Shown here: positions 12,001 to 19,356 of the stretch, in pieces | How the letters are laid out: the number at the start of each line of letters is the position of its first letter | How positions within the stretch are numbered: position 1 is the stretch's first letter | Assembly: GCF_003265995.1 (NCBI RefSeq) | Contig: NZ_MVJN01000012.1 | Span: 32,168 to 96,167, forward strand | Direction of reading: 5' to 3' | Source: Legionella quinlivanii | GTDB lineage: Bacteria > Pseudomonadota > Gammaproteobacteria > Legionellales > Legionellaceae | DNA: 64,000 bases | The notes under the pieces: model-generated | The model's database searches: none | The model's input: only the letters and a program-made list of their open reading frames with translations | Told to the model about the DNA's origin: nothing | Made by a program: the position numbers and the translations under genes

Positions 12001-14758
12001 GCAAGGAAAAGGCTGGTATCAGTGCTTGCAACCAGCAGTTATCTCACCTGAAATGGCTGCCAATTTGCAAGTTTCTGACCTAAAAGTTTTAAACCAGCTG
12101 TGGGTTAGCAAATACCATTTCTCTACAGAACAGCAGAAACAGTCGGCTAACGTGATAAATCAAATGTTGGCCACCTGGAAATCTGAATCGAACGTCAGAG
12201 GACAAACGGGGCCGATGCTTAAGAGCTATCAGCAATTCCTGGAGACCGCAGAGCAGCAAGGCAATACCGAACCCGGCAATGCCTCGCTCTGGTATTTATC
12301 CAGCCTGCAAGAAATGCCCTCTGTCCAGCAAGAGTTGGATCGCTTTGTTCTCAGACCGCCATTTAAGCTGCAAGATTTGCAGGCGCAGTTTGAGAAACAC
12401 TCTTTTGACGAAGCCGGAATCGAGATTTTACTTCATAAAGCAAATGAGCAATTGATGAGTCTGGAAGACTTTAGTCTATGCTGTCAATCTTTAGCTGGAA
12501 TTCGCTGGTCTAAACAAAGAGAAACTAAAGAAAAGCTAAGACAAGGTCTGCAAACCTATACTCAGTTTTTGCAATCCGCAAAAGCTCAGGGTCATTCCAA
12601 TCTGGCCGCAGGTTCGCAGTGGTATCTGTCAATGCATGAACAAATGCCGATAGCCAGTCAAGAGTTAATCCGCTTTACGAATAATCCCCCTTTCAGCCTG
12701 GAAACATTACAGGAAATTCTTGCACAGCATTCATTTAGTGATGGCGGCTTAAAGCATCTGTTGCGCCTGGCTAATCAACAACATATGACTGCCGAGCTGT
12801 TCAAAATTTATTGCCAGGTTCTGGGCTCTATCAAATGGTCATTACAGCAGGAATCCAGCGAGCAACTCAAAGAACTCTTGCAGGCATTAGAACAATTCCT
12901 GCATAGAGCAAGGCATGAAAGGCACAGTGATTTGGTAAAAGGCGCTCAGTGGTTTGTCTCGCTATTCTATAAGATGCCTGCTGTAAGCAAAGAATTGCAA
13001 TCCCATGCAACCAATTGTTTATTCAGTCTCGAAGATTGGCAGACCGCGATGGGAGATCTCTCAATAACCCAAACAGATGTCAGCGCCCTTTTGAGGCTCG
13101 CCCGTCACTTAAATCAAAACCTCAGCGACTTCTCGGCTTGCTGTCAATCATTGAACAGCATCAGAAAAATTGTTGAAGAAAGCTCTCTTCTCAATCTTGG
13201 CGATAAAAAAGCCTTTGATCAGAATTTAAAATTATTACCTGCAAGTTCTTTAGCTATTTTACTCAAAGTATGGAGCGGCTTTCAGCTAAATATACAGGCC
13301 AATCCAGCCAGTCTGATGCAATCGCTGCGTTATGCTGAAAACAGAAACATTAAAGACAGGGAATTAGAGCCTCTTTTAAGGGCATTATTTATGGCGGTGG
13401 GCAGCGAACCTAAATCCAGCCCGCAGGAATTGGCTTACATTTTTGAAGGAGTTAATCGTTTTCAGCAAAACAACTCTGTCGAAATTGAAAAACTGAATGC
13501 TATTCTGCAAAGCACCAATAAACTGCCTCAAGAACAATATTTGCACGATAATCTGGCGGTCTATCTGAGCGATACTCCTGATGAGCAGCAGGACGCCGTA
13601 AAGGATATGGCTGAGTGGTTTTACAAAAAAGCCTCTGACTGCCGTGGTGACGTGGAGCTGATGAAAGAAAATGTTCGACAGGAAAGCTGGTATCAATTTG
13701 ATAACAAAACTGCCAATCAGACCCGTAACCGCGTGATGTGGCTGCATATGCTAAATCACCAGGCCTTTGTCAATGCTAGACAGAATGAGACCCGACGCAT
13801 TAATTGGTCAGACAAGAAAAATGAAATGCTTTTGGAAGATGGCCTTAAACACTATACTCAGGAAAGCAGACGGATTTTAGCGCAAAAGCCCTCGAGCAAC
13901 TTGCGTCTGGTGCGCGACCTCAGTCCGGTGCAACAGCAAGGCTTATTCCAGATAGCCAATGAATTAGCAATTATCGGCAAACCCAATCTGGATTTAAATG
14001 CTCTTCATGGCAAAAAAGAGAGTAAAGCTTTATTAACCGATCTCGAAAAGAACTTGACTCTCCTGGGTAAACAATACAAAGGAGCCTGGTTTAAATCTGA
14101 AACGCGTGATCAACAAATTAATTCTTTGCTCGTAAGACTTAATAATAAAGAAGCAGCAAGTCCCAATCGCTATATTGAACTTTTGAATGTTCTTCGCGAA
14201 ACCCGTAATAACATACTCGATGATGATATCGCGAAAAATCAGCAACGAAGCGGACGTAAACTCAATCAAAGCGGGCATAGCCGCCTGTTAAGTACAATAA
14301 ACCAGATGGAAGATCAAATTGTACGACACTGGGTACAGGATACTACGGTGCTGCAGGATTTTCAGGCTTATGAAATTCGTTGCAAAGAAGATATTATCGA
14401 GTTGACGGCTAAACTTGAGACAATGGCTAAAGATTATCTCGATGATATTTTTTCCAGAAACGGCTTTATGGACAGAACCTTTTGGAAAACAGCCAATGAA
14501 AAGGAAAATTTCAATGTATCAAACCTGAGGAACAAACTTAATCAATTTATCCGAACCCATGAAGGGAACCTGAATGATTTGGGCGGTGAAGAATTAGCCG
14601 GCTTAATTCAAATATTAAAAGAAGAGAAATTTTCTGGTCATTTGCAAACAATAGGTCAGGAAATATTAAGCCGGGCAGAGTCTTTAAGTGCCTATCTCAT
14701 ACAACGAAAAGAACAGCCACATCCAGCTCAGGAACTGGATAGAGGTTATGCCGGTTAA
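3053..14758 (+). CDS. Giant 3,901-residue protein with SecA-like ATPase module
   Basis: I chose the ATG at 3053, preceded by GAGGTG at a good distance, over the in-frame TTG at 3041. The first about 2,000 residues are unrecognised, mostly alpha-helical, with a Gln-rich coiled-coil stretch near residue 785. Residues about 1990-2540 look like a SecA-type superfamily 2 ATPase. It has the Walker A loop GTGEGKSH (Lys2034), a DEFDD sequence (2131-2135) at the DEAD-box position, a VLFACKND strand, the segment ASGFGRGDNVGVEAVFIFDTG, and a motif VI GRTARNGEEG (2483-2492) followed by FQFYLED. Three 110-residue repeats begin at residue 3055. No signal peptide or membrane segment is evident. The size, soluble character and neighbours suggest a secreted effector or a large cytosolic machine (inference). 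It is not SecA itself, which is about 900 residues. Confidence 0.85.
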   Translation: MYSDSFPKLRQKYNFDNFEEIFEALETHFHGLFNLPVLEEEIKHKRKGSYTELFDKIISQLNSRKLFTIGEISQTISEILQTDQSVRKCFLEKMVFVPPFEGKPSLQPGFLEKTATGQLKPAEPVTYLDMLRLTEHIKHRAAHKGRHFEFNVFNLLNIQPENAQAIKLRNNALIVNFNRDPKGLAKWGVVDLRNKMNPQIYCETPLLEEEKKELEKRLAIEFQEVSARKAINLISTGYTAIAWLDQNISKTWLFDVSSDFNFLLGCYVFAQFRGDDDAKGVHYSCYEQEYNRFCTEAFKRINKTLQDTTPEGKWAGYLPIKLAAISALPNIAGKPITPNSLVDVIRIFGENEYEINVFDAHWKPAYRSNIPGLVPAMTRFGYPPVLRIENELTTLTVPDNIDQSSFQLEHKNACRETETNSAFFNYMSLDKSSRTIPQRDMATAMVLNTFRGQSKQPKLKIHLPAKFNLNLEESLLIKKQVQDNAHITELLINEANHSLRQLRDELLPVLGRNRWLKESGYLPPMVDNYWQRVARFWLLHLNEADDLAANKKEHKIFKQCIEDMGVKGLSEVLSFLRDSDLSENLLSIYGRNRPLFYLSCQQHEVREYLALLSDHLRNGYSFPFNQISAAYQPGNDKAYIALLEHINEKDSFEQINLAQCLRHKREFATFLSELARAAQRGRWTGLIVIPELEGDKTTTEEYRELRSLYRQLNNVILNNRHLKQGAMLSLQIRENSRFDHAKSDNAFAEPKALHPSAESIKLHFDDADKGPWPLQRGSGVQLQMQQQQEIQQNRQIQQEQQRMGLQVVEEVITSELVTYDNIDRLLGKYYQDYIAENQCDVKRYAPLGTPEETPLQAFFHTWINAEPRVKAPHVISAMTLDAAKVMLRHHTRLSSGPKTNNTPKGIYTQRSKDGQLILCYNIEMGYVCGVPTPLTVDLQVTKPVQEFWEGDFRQFNIDYYLERRPKLETADDFQPLVLFEVLQPEKDYSEEWKTFSVKNPDIAAMVKDVPRVLRHWQVFIQAWQYGGPEAITAFFKLKEQDLLLKLPRACDILFSRQPELAEWTKMWAKRGQADISTLRALGQVYYRNGEETLGLLIAKFRQIENQLGNQFFDAFHSEVLSKAENYNFYISPAFFTAIDSMIEQLAPARAQPHREAWLGFCSKHLNHVPAEHTEVLWKAFDYLVKELAKMDLSLSGDEFSQFEPRNMLVEVDRILDSLRSLPAQEEKTRFLKSLHKMDLTHGGVHYAIQQEHFKYFDEELKLSHFKHGKPTYAPELSSIFSWTSNEAALNIRRTLASRSQFSHEDYSLISDKLANNDLLSRHQLLWLLYTQYDARQMPAIVDQVQSLPVSLVTSIASHLHEAIFRLGHAQINITLNTLDAAKDILQTRRGQTLLAAYPHGNFLEALDLLMEGGNQAKIQDLLNLFEIKLAFKASYPQFLQLAAYKAATLFGAFTEKQLRDFIQATEGLTLAVMNELDLLLNHLFSVNFNQGTPLALHQPKNWDDFLRTIGEMNNRPVNRTAIRKQFISRLSDQNILFKYSRSGEFRNLAEEERPAKLGLFVDHQHRLWTFLKNHIVIPTQGEATEALQPLIAFFTSLQLNRTYLNEVEPLLAILEKTAKDQVWSASYFSKILDVLKPEDEQVPFPLDMLQVILADELLKAKPIDNAEKDFPQDLIIPLKGILKNTVFSRPQQTALCQLALHEYQYARTTSLLTEAINLLSSEQHAASRDSALQILNSSLNKMSMENRFAKLRQLLNHPMPNQSVKEAWHKSTALWLKAIAADPREENLFNQVMAKLGDERSAERALVFHIIAWSCLQPGLRDKEAYEYELDRKAPKLIERLSRLSLDELTALAAAYPHQPSPGADDLIRLLKRADISHDFKKELSGFLKNPHPEIRPDHSHVPKTRAADLRRMFTSTRVTDGKVNRPLTATEIARISLMFAELKRLETGEAFVEGCNKAIADLSRNELAEAFHRLCKSPASDSRQVQIWALEFHALGLTTRKYPHMAQQFALIANDVAVTASSRVLRLGTGEGKSHFVAMRAAKKAAQGQTATVFTAKRSLAERDLEDYQAFYDYLNISTSTITPKSSRESYTGAQVHYTTLGDLSLFLDEQSFQGQPIEIDPDKSEGLGDEFDDTYFGQGRKMAFNYARPTGRTPKQMIWFYRALNDFYETHKERFKIEEITRESVEALLEFLVEKAQDDEEKTKYLLLLARDGLQLVSWIQSAHEAMSLQRGEKYSVLEDNVPIGGASYLLKEIVPLTTNNHKATGSTFSAGVHQLVATNLNEEAKKQNEAQNYHVLPESHIISSQVASTLIPRLWKRWEGFTATISTSQAQALNKEHGTQVLHVSTNQSDLRYWHNARFYRNQEQRIEAMLQQLKLCMAEKKSVLFACKNDKKVLEIKSILSARLSKEELENLLFYTNEDKETSSEVLAKKQRMEEWKGGKKQKGIALVASGFGRGDNVGVEAVFIFDTGDVNDLLQTGGRTARNGEEGQVFQFYLEDELQQEREQLLRIIEATPGLEHGKIKASLQEVPGNSENEKLFEQVMLLREYVFTLQNAATQGFRTGIAQFSGWGMRLISTFIDPGQASEFTSMLTRHLNSLEKKWLSISALNHLTSLEKIRLIEERIGEAAKDLQANYEELMGKVNITPFNFTPAAEITLLIQLEQFQPADKSTYNMANLGAILSALPVGTKSHELLNSIPEQLAILATQADILESFTHDAQEFVSIEQFSEQLKIRVQQITKASPIHGQIKAGGLLTPNADDILKAVSSEIRQSFVRLSGKLHPSLQHILSQWMTGPGLLEDKDRVGRILPLLNYLGQFSEYEQLRWGKLYLENIDNLLHDTPMSDMSHRFSGGAMSYEDNESLWHLAHSFPNDEGKLFTQLKEATQSNYVQRIRMLRHCEDLMTQLPEEDRELFLQQFARVMQQFSEGVNWDSFNTLVKKTGHWWNLNEGQYRAELRALWSSLAEGMTSAALPVISSLLNEQGKGWYQCLQPAVISPEMAANLQVSDLKVLNQLWVSKYHFSTEQQKQSANVINQMLATWKSESNVRGQTGPMLKSYQQFLETAEQQGNTEPGNASLWYLSSLQEMPSVQQELDRFVLRPPFKLQDLQAQFEKHSFDEAGIEILLHKANEQLMSLEDFSLCCQSLAGIRWSKQRETKEKLRQGLQTYTQFLQSAKAQGHSNLAAGSQWYLSMHEQMPIASQELIRFTNNPPFSLETLQEILAQHSFSDGGLKHLLRLANQQHMTAELFKIYCQVLGSIKWSLQQESSEQLKELLQALEQFLHRARHERHSDLVKGAQWFVSLFYKMPAVSKELQSHATNCLFSLEDWQTAMGDLSITQTDVSALLRLARHLNQNLSDFSACCQSLNSIRKIVEESSLLNLGDKKAFDQNLKLLPASSLAILLKVWSGFQLNIQANPASLMQSLRYAENRNIKDRELEPLLRALFMAVGSEPKSSPQELAYIFEGVNRFQQNNSVEIEKLNAILQSTNKLPQEQYLHDNLAVYLSDTPDEQQDAVKDMAEWFYKKASDCRGDVELMKENVRQESWYQFDNKTANQTRNRVMWLHMLNHQAFVNARQNETRRINWSDKKNEMLLEDGLKHYTQESRRILAQKPSSNLRLVRDLSPVQQQGLFQIANELAIIGKPNLDLNALHGKKESKALLTDLEKNLTLLGKQYKGAWFKSETRDQQINSLLVRLNNKEAASPNRYIELLNVLRETRNNILDDDIAKNQQRSGRKLNQSGHSRLLSTINQMEDQIVRHWVQDTTVLQDFQAYEIRCKEDIIELTAKLETMAKDYLDDIFSRNGFMDRTFWKTANEKENFNVSNLRNKLNQFIRTHEGNLNDLGGEELAGLIQILKEEKFSGHLQTIGQEILSRAESLSAYLIQRKEQPHPAQELDRGYAG
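12215..13204 (+). repeat. Three in-frame 330-bp coding repeats in the giant gene
   Basis: Residues 3055-3164, 3165-3274 and about 3275-3384 of the giant protein align as three tandem copies with an exact 110-residue period. Shared landmarks in order are: a YxQFL-type start, WYLS/WYLS/WFVS followed by MP, an FxLExLQ-type helix, a leucine-rich helix (LLHKANEQ, LLRLANQQ, LLRLARHL), and a CCQSL/YCQVL/CCQSL helix followed by a basic-tryptophan or isoleucine segment. The copies are diverged at DNA level, so the duplication is old. They probably form an all-helical solenoid. Confidence 0.8.
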
Positions 14759-14782
14759 ATTTGGATTGTAGTTCAAAGCATA

Positions 14783-14809
14783 TGCCCGTCCTTTGCGAAG
14801 GCAAGGGCA
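14783..14809. terminator. Hairpin between convergent genes
   Basis: The arms TGCCC/GGGCA (14783-14787, 14805-14809) enclose CCTT/AAGG (14790-14793, 14798-14801). It lies between the stop of the giant gene and the stop of the convergent ankyrin gene. There is no T tract on either side, so a terminator role is only a guess from position. Confidence 0.3.
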
Positions 14810-14880
14810 GGCATTGCTTAACTGGCTGCTTTAAAATTACCAAATTCAATCAGGTTAATTCTGGCTCATCAGTCTCATCC

Positions 14881-16638
14881 CTAGCAGCTTAGCGCTCTTG
14901 GTCCCTGAGAGGCCTCCTCACCTTCCTGAACCAACATCTCCTCTGCTCCCAAGTCAGCCATTTTAGCCGGTGGAGGTACATCTTTTCCTGACAAATGGTA
15001 TTTTTCGGCCACTTTCTGTTTAATGGATAACTGCTCTGGAGTTAATACGTATTCCCCCTTGAAAAAGAGAGCTCTTGTTTCCCTGGTAAATAATGAGTCA
15101 GCTGCGGCCATGTCCAGGGAGTAATAACGAGGATCTCGATGACTGCTCGAAGGCTCCTTACTGCTTTCTATAAATTGCGCTCCTTTGGAGGATAACTGAG
15201 GAGCGATATCTTCATTAAGGGTCTTTAAGGCATAAAAGGGAGGCGTTTTCCCTTTGGCATTACCCACATTCACCAGCCCTTTATTTTGCTCCAGACAAGC
15301 AGTAGCCAATGCCAGGTTCTCTGCTTTCTCTGCCTCATTCAAGCTGCTTCGTCTGGCAGTAATATGTAAAGCAGTATCTCCTGCTTTAATACAGCCCAGG
15401 TGATCTTTACCATCATTGACTTTTACAGATTCACTGATTGAACTATATGAGCTGATGCTAGAATATGTTTTCATTCTTACGCTTGGATAAACAGGCGTTT
15501 GGGCCTTCGCTCCTGATTTAATCAGCAGTGTAGCAGTAGAAATATGTTTATTTAATAAGGCTTGTTTAATAGCAAGCTCACCCGCTTGCCCGGTAAAATC
15601 AGCCCCTCCTGCTTTCAGTTTTTCAAGCATCGCATTATCGCCCTTCTGAGCGGCGTAGACGATAGCGGTAAATCCTGATGCGTCTACGATATCAGGATTG
15701 GCTCCATGAGTTAACAAAAGCTCCACTTTGCCTAATTGTTTCTGGATAACCGCCTGAATTAAAGCGGTCTTTCCTGAATCGTTTTTAGCATCCATTATCG
15801 TATGATTAACCCGACGGCTCTTATCCTCAGCTTCAGGGTTAACTATGGATAAGATAGTGGTTAATTGCGAAGCAGTGATCTTCGTATTGTTTGACGCAGC
15901 ATGAAGCACTGTTTCCTTGTTCCCGGTTAATTTTTCCAGATGAAGACCTTTTAGCAAACTGCGCAGCTCCTCTTCCGTCAGACTGTCAGCCTGCTTGTGG
16001 CTTACAGCCAGAAATGCGGCAGTCTCCCCTCGTTGATTCTGCAAATTTCTGTTGTAGTCGTATCGCATCAACTCCCGCAGGATGCCTAAATCTTCTCTAT
16101 GTAAAGCATAGTGAACGGGAGTACTCAATCCAGGGAAGGTATGAAGGCCTTTTGATGCAAAAGAAGAAGCTTTTATAGTAGCCTGATTAGTATTGATGCC
16201 ATTCGCCAAGAGCATTTTTACATTTGGGAGGCTTCCAGCAGCAACCGCATAATGCAAAGGGTTTTCACCCTGCGTGTTCAATGCGTTAAGCGTCTCTTTG
16301 CTCCAGATCAAGACATTTAAATCCACATCAGCCGCAGTCGCTGCAAAGTGAATAGGCAATTCGCCCTGTTTGTTAGCTATTGTGACGGAAGCCTTATGAT
16401 TTATCAGTGTTTTCGCGGCTTCATAATGATGCCCGCGGGCCGCAAAAAGTAATGCAGTATCCCCAAGGTCTGTCTGAGCATTAACCAAAGCTGCGTCCTT
16501 TAACAGCTCATCCATAAGTTTACTATTCCCAACTCTCGCTGCGCGATGAAGTGCAGTTTCTCCCTTGGGATTTTTGTCATGAACAGGCATGATCGTAGCT
16601 TGCGAAGCCGCAGGTGCTTTCCGAAACAGACTTAACAT
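14881..16638 (-). CDS. Ankyrin-repeat protein, likely secreted effector
   Basis: A 585-residue protein read from the ATG at 16638, behind a good AAGGA ribosome site. It contains many ankyrin repeats. The clearest are KNPKGETALHRAARVGNSK (from residue about 23), LGDTALLFAARGHHYEAAKTL, QGELPIHFAA, QGENPLHYAVAAGS and SGKTALIQAVIQ. Later ones are less regular, and one copy near residue 420 is AGDTALHITARRS. The C-terminal about 80 residues have no repeats and end in an acidic stretch (DLGAEEMLVQEGEEASQ) that resembles the E-block secretion signal of Dot/Icm substrates. No enzymatic domain is recognised. It is convergent with the giant gene. Its target cannot be read from the sequence. Confidence 0.85.
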   Translation of the reverse strand: MLSLFRKAPAASQATIMPVHDKNPKGETALHRAARVGNSKLMDELLKDAALVNAQTDLGDTALLFAARGHHYEAAKTLINHKASVTIANKQGELPIHFAATAADVDLNVLIWSKETLNALNTQGENPLHYAVAAGSLPNVKMLLANGINTNQATIKASSFASKGLHTFPGLSTPVHYALHREDLGILRELMRYDYNRNLQNQRGETAAFLAVSHKQADSLTEEELRSLLKGLHLEKLTGNKETVLHAASNNTKITASQLTTILSIVNPEAEDKSRRVNHTIMDAKNDSGKTALIQAVIQKQLGKVELLLTHGANPDIVDASGFTAIVYAAQKGDNAMLEKLKAGGADFTGQAGELAIKQALLNKHISTATLLIKSGAKAQTPVYPSVRMKTYSSISSYSSISESVKVNDGKDHLGCIKAGDTALHITARRSSLNEAEKAENLALATACLEQNKGLVNVGNAKGKTPPFYALKTLNEDIAPQLSSKGAQFIESSKEPSSSHRDPRYYSLDMAAADSLFTRETRALFFKGEYVLTPEQLSIKQKVAEKYHLSGKDVPPPAKMADLGAEEMLVQEGEEASQGPRALSC

Positions 16639-16882
16639 AGATATCCTTAACTATTAAAAAACTCATTATCTTTTGAAACATTCAGAATGGCAATCCGGAA
16701 TGTTATTCAGTTCTTTTTCATTAGGTGTTGCATAAAACGCTTACGCAGGCATTAGATGCGAAAATGTGCTTGTAGGTGCGTTTATTCTAATTTGACAAGC
16801 AGTCAATGCTCTGCCAATCTTATTTTTAATAAATTCTATGGCCTTAAAAAAATACCAACTCCAAATCTCAAAGGGAATTATC

Positions 16883-17890
16883 ATGACCAAAGTCCATGCC
16901 TATGCAACCAGAGAAAAATCCAGTCAACTTTCTCCTTTCGAATATGATTTAGGTGAAATTGGTGCAGATCAAGTTGATATTAAAGTGGAATCATGCGGCA
17001 TTTGCCATTCAGATCTGGCTATGATTGATAATGAATGGGGTTTCAGTAATTATCCGATTGTTCCTGGTCATGAAGTCATAGGGACGGTTAAGACTGTCGG
17101 AGATCATGTTAAAAATCTGAAAATCGGACAGCGTGTAGGCCTGGGTTGGTTTAGTGGAAGCTGCATGCATTGCCATCGTTGTCTCAGTGGGGATCATAAT
17201 CTTTGTGGAACGGCAGAACAAACGATAATCGGACGACATGGTGGATTTGCAGATACGGTGCGTTGTAACTCAGAATGGGCAATCGCATTACCCGATGCGA
17301 TTGATGCTAAAAATGCCGGTCCATTATTCTGCGGCGGAATTACTGTATTCAACCCTATTGTGCAATTTGAAGTGCGCCCTACTCATCGCGTAGGCGTTAT
17401 TGGTATTGGCGGGCTAGGTCATTTGGCATTACAGTTTCTCAACAAATGGGGATGCGAAGTTACAGCCTTTTCGTCTTCCCCTGGCAAAGAAGCAGAAGCC
17501 AAAGAGATGGGCGCGCATCATGTCGTTAATTCAAAAGATCCAAAAGCAATCGAAGCACTTGCAGGACAGTTTGACTTTATAATGAACACCACTAATGCTA
17601 ATCTGGATTGGTCAGCCTACATTAATGCGCTTGCTCCACATGGACGTCTTCATACAGTTGGTGTAACCTCCGCGCCTATTCCTGCACAATCAATGCAACT
17701 GATTATGACTCAGCGCAGTATCTCAGGCTCCCCTCTCGGCAGCCCGGCTACCATCCAAGACATGCTGCAATTCTGCGCACGACACAACATCATCCCCATG
17801 ACTGAACACTTTGCAATGAAAGACGTGAATAAAGCTTTGGATCATCTGCGCTCAGGTAAAGCACGATATCGTATTGTTTTGGATAATTAG
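16883..17890 (+). CDS. Zinc-dependent alcohol dehydrogenase, CAD/YahK-like
   Basis: A 335-residue NAD(P)-dependent medium-chain dehydrogenase that likely interconverts aldehydes and alcohols. I used the ATG at 16883 because it follows AAGGGAA at a good distance; a longer frame from 16838 lacks this. The catalytic zinc site is CGICHSD (Cys38) plus VPGHE (His63). The structural zinc ligands are Cys94, Cys97, Cys100 and Cys108. The Rossmann motif GIGGLGHLALQF follows. The YGGF-like segment GRHGGFADTVRC and the C-terminal DVNKALDHLRSGKARYRIVLD are typical of the cinnamyl-alcohol-dehydrogenase branch. It appears to be transcribed alone. The physiological substrate is unknown. Confidence 0.9.
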   Translation: MTKVHAYATREKSSQLSPFEYDLGEIGADQVDIKVESCGICHSDLAMIDNEWGFSNYPIVPGHEVIGTVKTVGDHVKNLKIGQRVGLGWFSGSCMHCHRCLSGDHNLCGTAEQTIIGRHGGFADTVRCNSEWAIALPDAIDAKNAGPLFCGGITVFNPIVQFEVRPTHRVGVIGIGGLGHLALQFLNKWGCEVTAFSSSPGKEAEAKEMGAHHVVNSKDPKAIEALAGQFDFIMNTTNANLDWSAYINALAPHGRLHTVGVTSAPIPAQSMQLIMTQRSISGSPLGSPATIQDMLQFCARHNIIPMTEHFAMKDVNKALDHLRSGKARYRIVLDN

Positions 17891-18164
17891 AATCTGTTGA
17901 CATCTGGCCGATGATTAATTCTTCGGCCTTTGATTTATATGTCATGGGTGCCGTTAACCACGTACAACAGGCTATTCTGTACTATTTTTGCCCAAGTGCC
18001 CGATTCTGATACAATATCTCACTCAAACATTAAGAAATCATTATATTCAGAAAAGGGGTATCCATATGGTGATCAGCTCTATAATTCCATGAATGGACAC
18101 CCGCTCAAGGGCAATACATTATTAATCCTGAACTTAATCAACGTTAATAAATATTGAAAAGGTT

Positions 18165-19322
18165 CTAGTCGTATGGGCGCCACCAATCTTTGTCATAGGT
18201 AATTTTCATAACATAATCCATCGACTCGAAGGGCAAATTGTTCAAATCCAATCGATAATCTCTGTTTTCGGTAAATGCGCTGCTAACTTGCGCCCTATAA
18301 CGCTCGAGGCTATGCTGAAATTTTTTCGGCTGCCATTTGAATTTTATAGTTTTTGATTGTAAAAACTGCACAAAAATATCCAGTATTCTAAACTCCGGAT
18401 TGCATTCCTCAAGCCAGAGAATTTGCCTGTCATCATGGGCTTCATTAAAAATATATTGTCCTTCACTATCGCGGATAAAGCTGAAAGAGCCATAAACCAA
18501 GCCTAATTTTGACATCAGCAAACGCAATTTCTTTTGTAACTCTTCAGGGGCTTCATAAGGCTCAACTTCAACTTGGCCTTGAGCAATCGACTGCCAATTT
18601 AATGTAGATTTTTCAGGAGAGCGATCTACAAGTTTCGCGGCAACCATAAAATCACCAAAGCAATTAATTACAATCTCATAATCCTTCTTAACTTCCATCT
18701 GGTAAATCCCGGGAGTCAATTGCAGAACCTTATTGGGAGGTAATCCCAAAAATCTGACTTGTGATGGATTAGTCATTTTGATTTGCTTTTCTTCATGCCA
18801 GCAAGAAGTAGTCAAGGGCTTGTAAATGACTCCAGTCTTATCTTCGTTGTGAATGACAAAGTGACGAATCTCCAAAGGATCATTGGAGCATAAGGTGTAG
18901 GGTACCAATAGCCCACATTCCTGAGCTAATTTTAATTGTAACAATTTGGAACGTGCTCGATTAGAGGCTTCTTTACTATTCACCCACCAGGCATCATCAT
19001 TCAAGTTTTCAAACAAAGAATCATAAAACAAGGCATTTTCTTTCAGAGTGAACTCATAATCATCAGCATGCAAGGCCTCCCGTGGAATGAATGTTCTAAT
19101 TCCGCGCCACCATACCACATCATAGTGATTATTAAGTACCGACTCATAGCAATCCGAACAACGCCATTCATATTCCCCTTTTTTGATATACACTGAATTG
19201 GTCTGCCGAGTAGGGAAATCAGCTGGATAGAGCAATCTCACTTCATGATTAACACGCTCAAGAGCAAACTTCACAAACAAGGTATGGGTATCATTCAAAT
19301 CGGTGGGAATTAAAAACTTCAT
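18165..19322 (-). CDS. ATP-grasp peptide ligase of graspetide (MvdC/MvdD) type
   Basis: A 385-residue protein with the layout of graspetide ligases, which close omega-ester or omega-amide bonds in ribosomal peptides. The pre-ATP-grasp region has DVVWWRGIRTF (VWWRG at 70-74), then WWVNSKEASNRARSKLLQLKLAQECGLLVPYTL, which matches the family pattern of paired side-chain positions before the ATP-grasp fold. The nucleotide-binding lysine strand is GVIYKPLTTSCW, the KDYEIVINCFGDFMVAAKLV strand follows, and the metal site lies in LGLVYGSFSFIRDSEGQYIFNEAHDDRQILWLE. The ribosome site AAGGAAGAAG is strong. A 63-codon gene lies 34 bases upstream on the same strand and is the likely precursor. The substrate is not proven. 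A glutathione-synthetase-like ligase acting on another peptide is the alternative. Confidence 0.8.
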   Translation of the reverse strand: MKFLIPTDLNDTHTLFVKFALERVNHEVRLLYPADFPTRQTNSVYIKKGEYEWRCSDCYESVLNNHYDVVWWRGIRTFIPREALHADDYEFTLKENALFYDSLFENLNDDAWWVNSKEASNRARSKLLQLKLAQECGLLVPYTLCSNDPLEIRHFVIHNEDKTGVIYKPLTTSCWHEEKQIKMTNPSQVRFLGLPPNKVLQLTPGIYQMEVKKDYEIVINCFGDFMVAAKLVDRSPEKSTLNWQSIAQGQVEVEPYEAPEELQKKLRLLMSKLGLVYGSFSFIRDSEGQYIFNEAHDDRQILWLEECNPEFRILDIFVQFLQSKTIKFKWQPKKFQHSLERYRAQVSSAFTENRDYRLDLNNLPFESMDYVMKITYDKDWWRPYD

Positions 19323-19356
19323 TACTTCTTCCTTAAAGCTAATTGTGACAATTTTC

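Noticed and set aside
13385..13747. A 120-codon minus-strand frame inside the giant gene
   Set aside because: It is antisense to coding sequence, with no ribosome site or motif.
17930..18157. A 75-codon plus-strand frame after the alcohol dehydrogenase
   Set aside because: No ribosome site, no recognisable domain, and composition like the intergenic surroundings; at most a decayed remnant.
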